A stretch of 64,000 nucleotides of DNA from Allobosea sp. OK403 (GCF_900113835.1 NZ_FOQV01000003.1:1-64000), one strand, 5' to 3'; shown: positions 36,937 through 46,184, numbered from the stretch's first letter. Notes: a model not told the origin generated them from the sequence alone. Numbers and translations: made by a program.

Positions 36937-37004
36937 GATGAGAGACGGATTCAGATTTCAGGCGGGATCACGAAGCGACCCCGTCTGAAATCATCCGGCT
37001 CTAG
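36937..37004. repeat. Half copy of palindromic family R2
   Basis: GATGAGAGACGGATTCAGAT, then the hairpin TTTCAGGCGGGATCA / TGATC-like partner CCCGTCTGAAA, ending CATCCGGCTCTAG. It lacks the AGAGCAGGAT half present in the other three copies. Its terminal CTAG contains the stop codon of the aminotransferase gene on the minus strand. Confidence 0.85.
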
Positions 37005-38194
37005 CGCGCGGCGAGCGCCGTCTGGAGACGCGCCACGACCTCGACGAGGTCGGACGCCTTGCGCGCGAAGCAGAGCCGCAAGCCGGTCTCGCCACCCGGG
37101 CCGAAGGCCGTTCCCGGGGCGAGGCCGACATTGGCCTTGTCGACCAGCTCGATCGCCAGCGCCCGCGAGTCGCTGCGGCCGTCGACGCTGAAGAACTGAT
37201 AGAAGGCGCCATCAGGTGCCGCGAGCGAGACCCGGTTGGTCGCCAGCAGACCCTCGGAGATGATCTTGCGGCCTTCGGCGGCACGCGCGATCTGCTGCGC
37301 GACGAAGGGTTCGCCCTCCTCGAGCGCGGCGATGGCGGCGCGCTGGACGAAAACGGGCGAGCCCGAGGTCGAATACTGGATCAGGTTCTCGATGACCTGG
37401 CCGAGCGCAGCGGGCGCCTCGATCCAGCCGATGCGCCAGCCGGTCATGGCCCAGTTCTTCGAGAAGGTCTGGACGAAGAGGACGCGGTCCTCCGGCTCCA
37501 TCACGTCATGGAACGAAGCGGCGCGCGGGGAGCCGTCATAGACGAAGCGGGCATAGATCTCGTCGGCGATGATCCAGATGCCGTGCTTGCGGGCGAGAGC
37601 AAGCAGCGCGCCCATCTCCGCCTTCGTCGCGGTCCAGCCGGTGGGGTTGGCCGGCGAGTTGATCACCAAAGCGCGGGTCCTGGGCGTGATCGCGGCGGCG
37701 AGCTTGCCGAGATCGAGATTGAAGCGGCCATGCTCCAGATCCATCGGCACGCAGACGGCCTTGGCGCCGGCGATGCCGATCGCGGCGGCGAAGTTCGGCC
37801 AGGCCGGGGTCGGGATCACCAGTTCGTCGCCGGGGCCGGCGATCATGCGGACCGCGATCTGGACCGACTGCATGCCCGAGCCGGTGACGAAGAAGCGGTC
37901 GGAGGAGAAGGGCTGGCCGTAAAGCGTGGTGTGGTAGCGGGCGAGAGCCTCGCGCAATTCGGGGATGCCACGCTGCCAGGTGTAGAATGTCTCGCCATCG
38001 GCCAGCGACTTGTTGGCGGCGCGCGCGATGAAATCGGGCGTCGGAAGGTCGCCCTCGCCGACCCAGAGCGGGATCAAGCCCTGCTTGAGGCGGCCGTGAT
38101 TGACCACCTCGACGATACCGCTCTCGGGCGCGTTGCGGGCTTCGGGCCTCAGATCGGCGATCAGGCTGGCGCCCGGCAACGTCGTGGTGGTCAT
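37001..38194 (-). CDS. PLP-dependent aminotransferase, class I/II (aspartate aminotransferase-like)
   Basis: 397 residues, fold type I. Lys in QTFSKNWAMTGWRIGWIEAP forms the PLP Schiff base, IIADEIYARFVYDGSPRAAS carries the Asp-x-x-Tyr cofactor contacts, NSPANPTGWTATKAEM the Asn, and TGLRLCFARKAS the substrate-carboxylate Arg. Donor and acceptor not determinable. It is isolated between AbrB and mscL. The TAG stop lies inside the end of an R2 repeat. Confidence 0.93.
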   Translation of the reverse strand: MTTTTLPGASLIADLRPEARNAPESGIVEVVNHGRLKQGLIPLWVGEGDLPTPDFIARAANKSLADGETFYTWQRGIPELREALARYHTTLYGQPFSSDRFFVTGSGMQSVQIAVRMIAGPGDELVIPTPAWPNFAAAIGIAGAKAVCVPMDLEHGRFNLDLGKLAAAITPRTRALVINSPANPTGWTATKAEMGALLALARKHGIWIIADEIYARFVYDGSPRAASFHDVMEPEDRVLFVQTFSKNWAMTGWRIGWIEAPAALGQVIENLIQYSTSGSPVFVQRAAIAALEEGEPFVAQQIARAAEGRKIISEGLLATNRVSLAAPDGAFYQFFSVDGRSDSRALAIELVDKANVGLAPGTAFGPGGETGLRLCFARKASDLVEVVARLQTALAAR

Positions 38195-38277
38195 GAACTG
38201 AACCTCGCGAAAGTGACCCGCCTTCCTTTAGCCGATAGCGGCGCGGGCAAGCATGAAATCGCGAGATCGGGTCGATC

Positions 38278-38303
38278 GGTCGCGGTGATGAATCGCCGCG
38301 ACC
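38278..38303. terminator. Stem-loop between mscL and the aminotransferase gene
   Basis: Arms GGTCGCGG (38278-38285) and CCGCGACC (38296-38303) around a ten-base loop, 12 bases beyond the mscL stop on the minus strand. No T run follows, so it may act as a weak or Rho-assisted terminator. Confidence 0.45.
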
Positions 38304-38315
38304 GGTCGAAGGTCT

Positions 38316-38735
38316 TCAGGCCGACTGCTTCTTCAGAAGGTCGCGGATTTCGGCGAGCAGGACGATGTCCTCGGCCGGGGGAGCGGGCGGCGGCGGGGCC
38401 TCGGCCTTGGTGCGCTGCAGCCTGTTGATGCCGCGCACGACCAGGAACAGCACGAAGGCGATGATCAGGAAGTTGATCGCCACGGTCACGAATGAACCAT
38501 AAGCGAAGACCGCGCCCTGCTTCTTGGCCTCGACGAGGATGGGAGAGGTCACCGCCTTGTTGAGGCCGATGAAGTAGTTCGAGAAATCGACGCCGCCGAG
38601 CGCTCCGATGAAAGGCATGATCACGTCGCTGACCAGCGAATCGACGATCTTGCCGAAGGCTGCGCCGATGATCACACCGATGGCGAGATCGACGACATTG
38701 CCCTTCAGTGCGAATTTCTTGAATTCCTCAAGCAT
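38316..38735 (-). CDS. mscL: Large-conductance mechanosensitive channel MscL
   Basis: 139 residues. [20 protein letters not shown] leads into the first pore helix [20 protein letters not shown], the periplasmic loop follows, and the second helix is [20 protein letters not shown]. The C-terminal bundle is preceded by a Pro-rich linker ([20 protein letters not shown]). Opens on hypo-osmotic shock to release solutes. Length and all landmarks match the family. Confidence 0.97.
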   Translation of the reverse strand: MLEEFKKFALKGNVVDLAIGVIIGAAFGKIVDSLVSDVIMPFIGALGGVDFSNYFIGLNKAVTSPILVEAKKQGAVFAYGSFVTVAINFLIIAFVLFLVVRGINRLQRTKAEAPPPPAPPAEDIVLLAEIRDLLKKQSA

Positions 38736-38973
38736 GGTCTGCCCCCTTCTTGCGGCTGTCTTGCTCGCGGCACGCGTTAGCCCAGCGCCGAAGCTGAAAC
38801 GCTAACGGAGTCGCGCGGGCGTTAGAAGAGCCTGTTCGCCGCAAAGCTGCAGCCTGCACAGATAGCTAGAGCCCGCCCCATGATCAGGAGGCCGCTCCAC
38901 CTCGTCAGGCTCGCCCTCGTGGCGAGATCTCCACCGTAACCGACGCAAAGCCGGAAAGCTGCCGTTCCAGGTG

Positions 38974-39270
38974 TCAGCTCGGGGTCGGAAGCTGACAAAA
39001 AAAATAGGATTCTTTCCACCTTCGTATGAAGCGGACGATCCCCACAGGGAGGAAGATTGCAAATGCAACTGGCGGACCAGCGAACCATAGCATGAGCTTC
39101 AGAGAATGATTGTCGCCGTCCACCCAATTAGAGCCAAATTGAATTAGAATAAATGCCGAGATCAAAACTGCCCATACATGATATTTATTTGGCAATATCG
39201 CCACAATCACGCCAATAAATAACGCTGTACCGCCCCAAAGATATAAGTAATTCAACCAAATAACCGACAT
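38974..39270 (-). CDS. Small hypothetical membrane protein in an AT-rich patch
   Basis: 98 residues, no recognised family. Three hydrophobic segments: LYLWGGTALFIGVIVAIL, VWAVLISAFILIQFGS and KLMLWFAGPPVAFAIFLPVG. The tail IVRFIRRWKESYFFCQLPTP is basic then aromatic. Start MSVIWLNYLY at 39270; the longer frame to 39297 adds little. The surrounding 39000-39310 is much richer in A and T than flanking genes, which suggests recent acquisition. It could still be a chance open frame. Confidence 0.5.
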   Translation of the reverse strand: MSVIWLNYLYLWGGTALFIGVIVAILPNKYHVWAVLISAFILIQFGSNWVDGDNHSLKLMLWFAGPPVAFAIFLPVGIVRFIRRWKESYFFCQLPTPS

Positions 39271-39297
39271 CGACCTCCTTCCTTCCGCGTGACACAT

Positions 39298-40097
39298 ATA
39301 ATTGCGCAGAGAGTCTGAAGATCACCTCACTGCCCGCTATGGGTCGAAAGCAGGCGATGTCGCCCGCCTGAAGAACGGACCTCAATTATCGCTGAGATCG
39401 AGTGTCGGTCGTGGTGAACTCCCGCCCTTGTGGCGAGCATCCACGTCTTGAACATCGCCCTCGCCCGACGAAGACGTGGGTGGCCGGGACAAGTCCACGG
39501 CTGTCCGGTTCGCCGTGAGCGCCCGATCGAAAAGCTTCGTTCATTGAAGGCTTTTCCAGCGGGCGGGGACGAATGAGACAGGCGCGGGGAACCCTTCTCC
39601 CGTGTGGGAGAAGGGCAGGGATGAGGGCAGGCCAGACAACCAGATCGCGCAAGCCGCTCCGCATCGTCTCCTGCGCTTTCAGGATGAGCCGGCGCTGCGG
39701 CGCGGTCGCGCCTCAATAATCAGCGGCAGGCCCTCATCCCTGCCCTTCTCACTGAACTCGGGCTTGCCCGAGTTCAGCACTCAGAGTGTCGAAGTCGGGT
39801 AAACCCGACTTCGATGCGGGAGAAGGGTTCCCCGCGCTCTTCATCCGGCGCTTCGCGTCACCTCCGCCCGCGAGGGGAGAGCCGTGCATGATCCGCTCAG
39901 AGACCAAAACCTCAACCGGACAGCCGTGGGACAAGCTCGACCATGACGAACACCATCCTATTCATGCGTGTCGCGTGGGAGGCTAACATCATCCGCCCCT
40001 GGCTATTCCGGCCCGGCAGTCGCGCCGAAAGCGCTATGGCGAGGGGCTCGCGACGCAGCTAGGTTGCGCAACGCCGAATTGCGGCGCTGGAGGCGCA
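39298..40097. other. Long intergenic region with repeats only
   Basis: 800 bases without a credible gene. 39581-39838 is a composite palindromic element. 39310-39580 and 39840-40097 contain fragments resembling other repeat edges, for example ACGTGG and GACAGCCGTGGGACAAGCTC near 39920. The rightmost part should hold the promoter of the hybrid kinase gene at 40098. Confidence 0.5.
39581..39838. repeat. Composite palindromic element with terminal inverted repeats
   Basis: Outer arms CGCGGGGAACCCTTCTCCC at the left and GGGAGAAGGGTTCCCCGCG at the right are exact inverted repeats. Inside is a second inverted pair (GGCAGGGATGAGGGCAGGCC and GGCAGGCCCTCATCCCTGCC). Then come the hairpins CTGAACTCGGG-CTTG-CCCGAGTTCAG and GAAGTCGGGTAAACCCGACTTC. 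The latter two are shared with 21041-21346. Confidence 0.85.
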
Positions 40098-43000
40098 ATG
40101 ATCCCCGCTTGGTCCGTGGTCCTGGTGGCGCTGGCCTATCTGTGCGGCCTGTTCGCGGTCGCCCATATCGCCGACACGTCCGGGCACAGGCTGATCACCG
40201 GCCGGGCGCGCGCGACGATCTACGCGCTGGCGCTCGGCGTCTACTGCACCTCCTGGACCTTCTACGGCTCTGTCGGCTTCGCCAACCGCGCCGGCTTCGA
40301 CTTCCTGGGCATCTATGTCGGGCCGATCCTGGTGATCGGCTTCGGCCACCGCTTCGTCGGCCGCATCGTCGAGATCGCCAAATCGCAGAACATCACCTCG
40401 ATCGCCGATTTCGTCGGCGCGCGCTACGGCAAGAGCGAGCGCGTGGCGGCGCTGGTCTGCATCGTCGCGGTCATCGGCGCGCTGCCCTATATCGCGCTCC
40501 AGCTCAAGGCGGTGGCGAACTCGCTCTCGGTCTTCCTGATCGCCACCGGCGGCCATGCCCTGACGCCTGAGGTTCCCGTCCTGAACGACCTCGCCTTCCT
40601 GGTGGCGATGGTGCTGGCGGGCTTCGCCTGCGCCTTCGGCACACGCCATATCGATGCCACCGAGCACCAGGACGGCCTCGTCATCGCAATCGCGGTCGAG
40701 TCGCTGATCAAGCTCGTCGCCTTCCTCGTGCTCGGCGTCTTCATCGTCTACGGCCTGTTCGACGGCGCCGGCGATCTCCTCGCCAAGGCGGCGCGATTGC
40801 CCAACGGCGCGCCGCCGCTGTGGGAGCGGACCTCGAGCTGGCCGACCTTCCTGACCCTGACCCTGCTTTCCTCCTGCGCCGCGCTGCTGCTGGCGCGGCA
40901 GTTCCACATGACGATCGTCGAAAATCGCGACGCCCGCGACGTCCGCCGCGCGGCCTGGATGTTTCCGCTCTACCTCATCCTGATCAATCTCTTCGTGCTG
41001 CCCTTGGCGATGGCCGGCGAATTGCTGATGCCGGGCGCCGAGATCGACCGCGACATGACCGTGCTGCTGCTGCCGCTGCAGAGCGAGGCCGGGCTGCTCG
41101 CGCTCGTCGTCTTCGTCGGCGGGCTTTCGGCCGCGACCGCGATGGTGATCGTCGCGTCCGTCGCGCTCGCCATCATGATCTCGAACCACCTCGTCATGCC
41201 GCTGCTGCTGCGCGGGCGCGGCGGCCTGAGCGACCCCGCGAGATCCATGGCGATGCTGACCGCGCAGCGCGGCGGCAGCAGCAACAGCAACGGCACGACG
41301 GGCGGCGATCTCGGCTCGCAGGTCGTGATCATTCGCCGCGCCGCGATCCTGCTCGTGATCCTGCTCGGCTATGCCTATTACCGCGTCGCCGGCGAGGCCG
41401 CCCTGGTCTCGATCGGCCTGCTCTCCTTCGCCGCGACGGCGCAGATCGCGCCGGCCTTCTTCTGCGGGCTGGTCTGGCGGCGCGGCACGGCGCTTGGCGC
41501 CGCGGCGGGCCTGACCATCGGCATCCTGGTCTGGACCTATACGCTCCTGCTGCCGAGCCTCGCCCGTCCCGGCAGCCTCTGGGAGGCGCTGGTCAACGAA
41601 GGGCCATACGGCATCGCGGCGCTGCGGCCGGAAGCGCTGTTGGGGCTCGATCTGCCGGCTCTGCCACATGGCGTGGTCTGGAGCCTGGGCCTCAACATCC
41701 TCGCCTATATCGGCTTCTCCCTGCTGCGGCCCGCCAATGCGATGGAGCGGCTCCAGGCCAATGCCTTCGTCGAATCCGACAAGGCGACGATGGCGCAATC
41801 CTTCTCGCTCTGGCGCTCCAGCGTCACTGAAGCCGAATTGCAATCGACCATCGGCCGCTATCTCGGTCAGGAGCGGACGCAGCGTGCCTTCGAGGGCTTC
41901 GCCAGCGGGCGCGGCGAGGAACCCAACGCCAATCGCGAGGCCGATATCCATATGCTGCGCTTCGGCGAGCACCTGCTCTCCTCGGCGATCGGCGCAGCGT
42001 CATCGCGCCTCGTGCTGTCGCTGCTGCTGCGGCGGCGCAACCTCTCGACCGAAGCCGCCTTCAAGCTGCTCGACGACGCTTCGGCCGCGCTGCAATACAA
42101 TCGCGACATTCTCCAGCACGGGCTCGACCATGCCGGCCAGGGCATCACCGTGCTCGACCGGAACCTGCGCCTGCTCGCCTGGAACCAGGCCTTCATCCAG
42201 CTCTACGACCTGCCGCCCTCGCTGGTGCGTTTCGGCACCGGCCTCGACGAGGTCGTGCGCTACAATGCGGCGCGCGGCGCCTATGGCGACGGCCAGCAGG
42301 ACGAATTGATGGCGGCGCGGCTGGAGAGCTTCGTCAGGGATCGTGAGCCGGTGCGGCTCAAGCTCTACCCGTCCAAGAAGGTCATCGAGATCCGCTCCAA
42401 CCCGCTGCCCGATGGCGGCCTGGTCACGACCTATACCGACATCACCCAGGAGGTGCAGGCGCATGAGGAGCTCGAGCGCACCAACGAGACCCTGGAGCGC
42501 CGCGTCGCCGAGCGCACCGAGGAGATCCTGCGGGTCAACACCGAATTGCAGCGCGCCAAGGCCGAGGCCGACGAGGCCAACGCCTCGAAAACCCGCTTCC
42601 TCGCCGCCGCCAGCCATGACATCCTGCAGCCGCTGAATGCGGCGAGACTCTACGCCACCTCGCTGGTCGAGCGCGACCGCGCCGCCGGCAGCCCCGACCT
42701 CGCCGAGAACATCGACGCCTCGCTCGACGCGGTCGAGGAGATCCTGACCGCGCTGCTCGAGATCTCGCGCCTCGACGGCGGCGCGCTGAAGCCCGAGATC
42801 ACCGCCTTCCGCGTCGATGAATTGATGCGCCAGCTCCAGCGCGAATTCGAGCCGAGCGCGCAGGAGAAGGGCTTGAAGCTCGTCTTCATGCCAACGGCGA
42901 TGGCGCTGCGCTCGGACCGGCGCCTGCTGCGCCGCCTGCTACAGAACCTCGTCTCGAACGCGATCAAATACACCCCCAGCGGCAAGATCGTGGTGGGCTG

Positions 43001-43682
43001 CCGCCGACGCGGCGCGCAGGTTTCGGTCGAGGTGCTCGATACCGGGCTCGGTATCCCGCAAAGCAAGCAGAAGACGGTGTTCCGCGAGTTCCAGCGGCTC
43101 GACCAGGGGGCGAAGGTGGCGCGCGGCCTGGGGCTCGGCCTCTCCATCGTCCAGCGGATCGCGCGCACGCTCGACCACAAGCTGACCCTGGTCTCGACGC
43201 CGGGACGCGGCACGCGCTTCTCGGTTCTGGTGCCGCGCGCCTCGCCACTGCCGGCGATGTCGACCAGCGCCGCGCCGCGCCATGCGCCGGCGGGCCAGCT
43301 CGCCGGGCTGAAGCTGCTGGTGCTCGACAATGAGCCGGCGATCCTCGACGGCATGAAGCAGTTGCTCGGCGGCTGGGGCTGCGTGGTCACGATCGCGGCC
43401 AGCGTCGAGGAGGCTCAGCTGTCGCTGCGTACGCATGGCGACCCCGACGTGCTGATCGCCGATTACCATCTCGACCATGGCAACGGCCTGACCGCGATCA
43501 GCACGCTGCGCCAGCGTACCAGTACGGCCTTGCCGGCGATCCTGCTGACGGCTGACCGCACGCCGCAGGTGCGCGAGGCCGCCGCCGCGCTCGACGTCCA
43601 CCTGCTGAACAAGCCGCTGAAGCCCGCCGCCTTGCGCGCGCTCCTGGCGCAGTGGCGGGCGACGCGGCTGGCTGCGGAGTAG
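40098..43682 (+). CDS. Hybrid sensor kinase: sodium/solute symporter-like membrane domain, PAS, histidine kinase, receiver
   Basis: 1194 residues. Residues 1 to about 480 form some thirteen helices of the PutP-type symporter fold (CTSWTFYGSVGFANRAGFDF, FAATAQIAPAFFCGLVWRRG). A PAS-like domain follows around 675-790 (HAGQGITVLDRNLRLLAWNQ), then a coiled coil, and the kinase core with His840 in FLAAASHDILQPLNAARLYA. The ATPase boxes are QNLVSNAIKYTPSGK, DTGLGIPQSKQ and RGLGLGLSIVQRI. A C-terminal receiver (LKLLVLDNEPAILDGMKQLL) has phospho-acceptor Asp1122. Architecture resembles CbrA/NahK-type sensors of nutrient status. No response regulator gene adjoins it. Confidence 0.93.
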   Translation: MIPAWSVVLVALAYLCGLFAVAHIADTSGHRLITGRARATIYALALGVYCTSWTFYGSVGFANRAGFDFLGIYVGPILVIGFGHRFVGRIVEIAKSQNITSIADFVGARYGKSERVAALVCIVAVIGALPYIALQLKAVANSLSVFLIATGGHALTPEVPVLNDLAFLVAMVLAGFACAFGTRHIDATEHQDGLVIAIAVESLIKLVAFLVLGVFIVYGLFDGAGDLLAKAARLPNGAPPLWERTSSWPTFLTLTLLSSCAALLLARQFHMTIVENRDARDVRRAAWMFPLYLILINLFVLPLAMAGELLMPGAEIDRDMTVLLLPLQSEAGLLALVVFVGGLSAATAMVIVASVALAIMISNHLVMPLLLRGRGGLSDPARSMAMLTAQRGGSSNSNGTTGGDLGSQVVIIRRAAILLVILLGYAYYRVAGEAALVSIGLLSFAATAQIAPAFFCGLVWRRGTALGAAAGLTIGILVWTYTLLLPSLARPGSLWEALVNEGPYGIAALRPEALLGLDLPALPHGVVWSLGLNILAYIGFSLLRPANAMERLQANAFVESDKATMAQSFSLWRSSVTEAELQSTIGRYLGQERTQRAFEGFASGRGEEPNANREADIHMLRFGEHLLSSAIGAASSRLVLSLLLRRRNLSTEAAFKLLDDASAALQYNRDILQHGLDHAGQGITVLDRNLRLLAWNQAFIQLYDLPPSLVRFGTGLDEVVRYNAARGAYGDGQQDELMAARLESFVRDREPVRLKLYPSKKVIEIRSNPLPDGGLVTTYTDITQEVQAHEELERTNETLERRVAERTEEILRVNTELQRAKAEADEANASKTRFLAAASHDILQPLNAARLYATSLVERDRAAGSPDLAENIDASLDAVEEILTALLEISRLDGGALKPEITAFRVDELMRQLQREFEPSAQEKGLKLVFMPTAMALRSDRRLLRRLLQNLVSNAIKYTPSGKIVVGCRRRGAQVSVEVLDTGLGIPQSKQKTVFREFQRLDQGAKVARGLGLGLSIVQRIARTLDHKLTLVSTPGRGTRFSVLVPRASPLPAMSTSAAPRHAPAGQLAGLKLLVLDNEPAILDGMKQLLGGWGCVVTIAASVEEAQLSLRTHGDPDVLIADYHLDHGNGLTAISTLRQRTSTALPAILLTADRTPQVREAAAALDVHLLNKPLKPAALRALLAQWRATRLAAE

Positions 43683-43706
43683 TTGAAGCCCCGGCTGGCC
43701 CGGAAC

Positions 43707-44267
43707 TCAGCGCCCGGACGAACCCGCCTGCCGCATCGCCTCTTCCGACACCAGGAAGGCCGCGACCTCAGGGCTCGGCTCCGGGCTCGTCGCCCCGACG
43801 CCGATCTCCGCCATCAATGTCGCGACGGGCACATAGCTCTTGCCGGAACGGTCGTAGAGCGCGGCGCGGACGAGCGCGACGGCCGCGACGATCTCGCTGC
43901 CGTCGCGCGCCCGGCTCAGCACGCGATGCTGCATCACCAGCCAGCTATCGCTCCAGCACAGGATCGCCGTCTCGAGCCGGAAGGGCCTGAACGATCGCAA
44001 TTCCCGGCGGAACCGGATGGTGCCCGCATTCACCACCGGCACCCAGCGATGGCGCAGCACGGCGCGCCACAGCCCGGTGCGGAGCATCAGGTCGGTGCGG
44101 CCGAGATCCATCAGCGTCCAGTACCGGCCATTATTCATGTGCAGGCTGGTGTCGAGATCATGCGGCCAGACGCGGAAGGCCAGCAGCGAGGGCGCCTCCA
44201 GAGGCTTGAGCCTTGGACGGAACGGGCTGGTCAGGAGCAGCCAGAGCAGGCGCAGCCAGAGATTCAT
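43707..44267 (-). CDS. Thioesterase family protein (hotdog fold, THEM6-like)
   Basis: 186 residues. N-terminal hydrophobic helix (MNLWLRLLWLLLTSPFRPRL), then a hotdog domain with the family hallmark FRVWPHDLDTSLHMNNGRYW in which the Asp is the likely catalytic residue. FRRELRSFRPFRLETAILCW and WLVMQHRVLSRARDGSEIVA follow. Probably a membrane-associated acyl-CoA or acyl-ACP thioesterase; substrate unknown. Convergent with the hybrid kinase gene. Confidence 0.85.
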   Translation of the reverse strand: MNLWLRLLWLLLTSPFRPRLKPLEAPSLLAFRVWPHDLDTSLHMNNGRYWTLMDLGRTDLMLRTGLWRAVLRHRWVPVVNAGTIRFRRELRSFRPFRLETAILCWSDSWLVMQHRVLSRARDGSEIVAAVALVRAALYDRSGKSYVPVATLMAEIGVGATSPEPSPEVAAFLVSEEAMRQAGSSGR

Positions 44268-44408
44268 CGCGGCTTCCCGATTAACGATGGTTTACCTGTA
44301 AACATTTGCACATATGTGACCAGATCCCGCTTGGCTACACCATCGACATCGGCTCATGCTGCGAGCCGACAGGATGCTTGCGCATTCGCGGGCGCTCGGC
44401 CCGCCCCT

Positions 44409-44539
44409 AGAGCAGGATCAATTGCGAAAAAGTGGGAACCGGTTTTTCGCAATTGATCCTGCTCTAACTCTTGGATGAGAGACGGATTCAGATGTCAGAT
44501 GGGATCACTCAATGATCTCATCTGAAATCATCCGGCTCT
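44409..44539. repeat. Dispersed palindromic element, family R2
   Basis: AGAGCAGGATCAATTGCGAA ... TTCGCAATTGATCCTGCTCT around AAAGTGGGAACCGGTT, then GATGAGAGACGGATTCAGAT and the hairpin CAGATGGGATCA / TGATCTCATCTG, ending CATCCGGCTCT. It ends 22 bases before the start of the phosphatase-like gene. Confidence 0.9.
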
Positions 44540-44561
44540 TGCGACCGACAGGACCTTCGGC

Positions 44562-45074
44562 ATGCCGACCTTGCACGTCTCATCCCTGTCGCGGCTCCAC
44601 GAGACCGTGGCGGCCGTGCGCGCCAGCCATGTGGTGACGCTGATCAACGTCAACACGGTGGTCGAGCGGCCCGCCGGCGTCGCACCGGAGCGCCACCTCT
44701 TCCTCGGCATGTCGGACATCGTCGCCCCCATGGACGGGCACGTCGTGCCGGCCGAGGCGCATGTCGAACGCTTCCTGCATTTCGTCAGCGAATGGGACCG
44801 CACCGCGCCGCTGGTGATCCATTGCTGGGCCGGCATCAGCCGCTCGACGGCGGCAGCCTTCATCGCCGCCTGCGCGCTCGGGCCGGGACGCAATGAGGCG
44901 GACATCGCCACCGCCTTGCGCGCCGCCTCGCCCTCAGCGACACCGAATGCGCGGCTCGTCGCCATCGCCGATGGGATGCTCGGCAGGCAGGGCCGGATGA
45001 GCGCCGCGATCGAGCGGATCGGCCGGGGCGAGGATGCCTTCGAGGGCACGCCGTTTCAGCTCGCCCTGGCCTAA
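44562..45074 (+). CDS. Tyrosine phosphatase family protein
   Basis: 170 residues. The CX5R active-site loop HCWAGISRSTAAAFIAA provides Cys and Arg of a cysteine-dependent phosphatase; the general acid would be an Asp near LGMSDIVAPMDGH. Homologues are usually annotated as protein tyrosine phosphatases of alphaproteobacteria with unknown substrate. Start MPTLHVSSLSRLHE; it is isolated between two R2 repeats. Confidence 0.88.
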   Translation: MPTLHVSSLSRLHETVAAVRASHVVTLINVNTVVERPAGVAPERHLFLGMSDIVAPMDGHVVPAEAHVERFLHFVSEWDRTAPLVIHCWAGISRSTAAAFIAACALGPGRNEADIATALRAASPSATPNARLVAIADGMLGRQGRMSAAIERIGRGEDAFEGTPFQLALA

Positions 45075-45098
45075 AAGGCGGGTGGAATCCGGCCCTCG

Positions 45099-45226
45099 AG
45101 AGCAGGATGCGAAAAAGTGGGCACCGGTTTTTCGCAATCGATCCTGCTCTCACTTTTAGATGAGAGACGGATTCAGATTTCAGATGAGATCACTCTGTGA
45201 TCCCATCTGAAATCATCCGGCTCTAG
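45099..45226. repeat. Dispersed palindromic element, family R2
   Basis: AGAGCAGGATGCGAAAAAGT ... TTCGCAATCGATCCTGCTCT, then GATGAGAGACGGATTCAGAT and hairpin CAGATGAGATCA / TGATCCCATCTG, ending CCGGCTCTAG. Second R2 copy within 700 bases; together they bracket the phosphatase-like gene in direct orientation. Confidence 0.9.
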
Positions 45227-45360
45227 CCCGGCAGCATCGTGCGGGCATGGGCGCAGCTCGCGTCGAAGACGGCGCGATTTTTCCGTTCCGACGCAGAATA
45301 TTGCTTGCGCCCGCCGGATTTTGCGACAATGCATCCGGCAAGAGGGATTTTGCCAGCGCC

Positions 45361-45825
45361 ATGACGATCGAACTCGATTCCCGCGACCGTTCCATCCTGC
45401 GCATCCTGCAGATGGACGGGCGGATCACCAATTCCGACCTTGCCGAGAAGGTGCATCTGTCGCCCTCGGCCTGCCTCCGCCGGGTCCGCCAGCTCGAGGA
45501 GAGCGGGCTGATCCGTGGCTATGCGATGCTGCTCGATGACAAGATCGCGGGCTTTCCGGGCACCGCCTTCGTCTTCGTCACGCTCGACCAGCAGGGCCGC
45601 GCCTCGCTCGAAGGCTTCGAGCAGGCGGTGCAGAACCTGCCCGAGATCCTGGAATGCCACCTGCTCGCCGGCGCGCATGATTATCTGATGCGCGTGATCT
45701 ACCGCGACAGCGCCGATTTCGAGCGCATCCACACCGACATCATCACGCAATTGCCGGGCGTCACCCGCGTGCAATCGACGCTGACGCTGCGCACCATCAA
45801 GAAGAGTTCGGCGCTGCCGGTGTGA
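45361..45825 (+). CDS. Lrp/AsnC family transcriptional regulator
   Basis: 154 residues. HTH MTIELDSRDRSILRILQMDG, RITNSDLAEKVHLSPSACLR, RVRQLEESGLIRGYAMLLDD, then the ligand-binding RAM domain (NLPEILECHLLAGAHDYLMR). Regulates amino-acid metabolism in the family; target unknown here, since the neighbours are repeats and xseB. ATG 45361 is canonical; the upstream open frame reads the repeat. Confidence 0.93.
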   Translation: MTIELDSRDRSILRILQMDGRITNSDLAEKVHLSPSACLRRVRQLEESGLIRGYAMLLDDKIAGFPGTAFVFVTLDQQGRASLEGFEQAVQNLPEILECHLLAGAHDYLMRVIYRDSADFERIHTDIITQLPGVTRVQSTLTLRTIKKSSALPV

Positions 45826-45888
45826 CGCGCGGGGTTGCGGCACGCGCCCCGGAGACCGATAAGCTCTGGTCAAACGGGAATCGCGCCA

Positions 45889-46146
45889 GTGACTGAAGCC
45901 AAGCAGAACTCAGACATCGCCGCCCTGCCCTTCGAGGCGGCGCTCAAGGAACTCGAGGCGATCGTCGCCAAGCTCGAACGCGGCGACGTGCCGCTTGAAG
46001 AATCGATCGACATCTACACGCGCGGCGAAGCCCTGAAGGCGCGCTGCGACGCGCTGCTGAAGCAGGCCGAGGCGCGCATCGAGAAGATCACGCTGGGCGC
46101 CGACGGCAAGCCCACGGGGACCGCGCCACTCGACGTCGAGCAATAA
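45889..46146 (+). CDS. xseB: Exodeoxyribonuclease VII small subunit
   Basis: 85 residues, starting at GTG ([20 protein letters not shown]). The XseB helical hairpin reads [20 protein letters not shown] followed by [20 protein letters not shown]. With XseA it degrades single-stranded DNA. GTG 45889 gives the usual length and start; the longer frame from 45835 has no family resemblance. No xseA nearby, as is common. Confidence 0.94.
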   Translation: MTEAKQNSDIAALPFEAALKELEAIVAKLERGDVPLEESIDIYTRGEALKARCDALLKQAEARIEKITLGADGKPTGTAPLDVEQ

Positions 46147-46184
46147 TCTCCCGCCGGAGCGCTTTTACTGCACTCGACAATGAT

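Noticed and set aside
40059-41972. 637-codon minus-strand open frame opposite the hybrid kinase
   Set aside because: Antisense of the symporter domain; strongly charged low-complexity translation.
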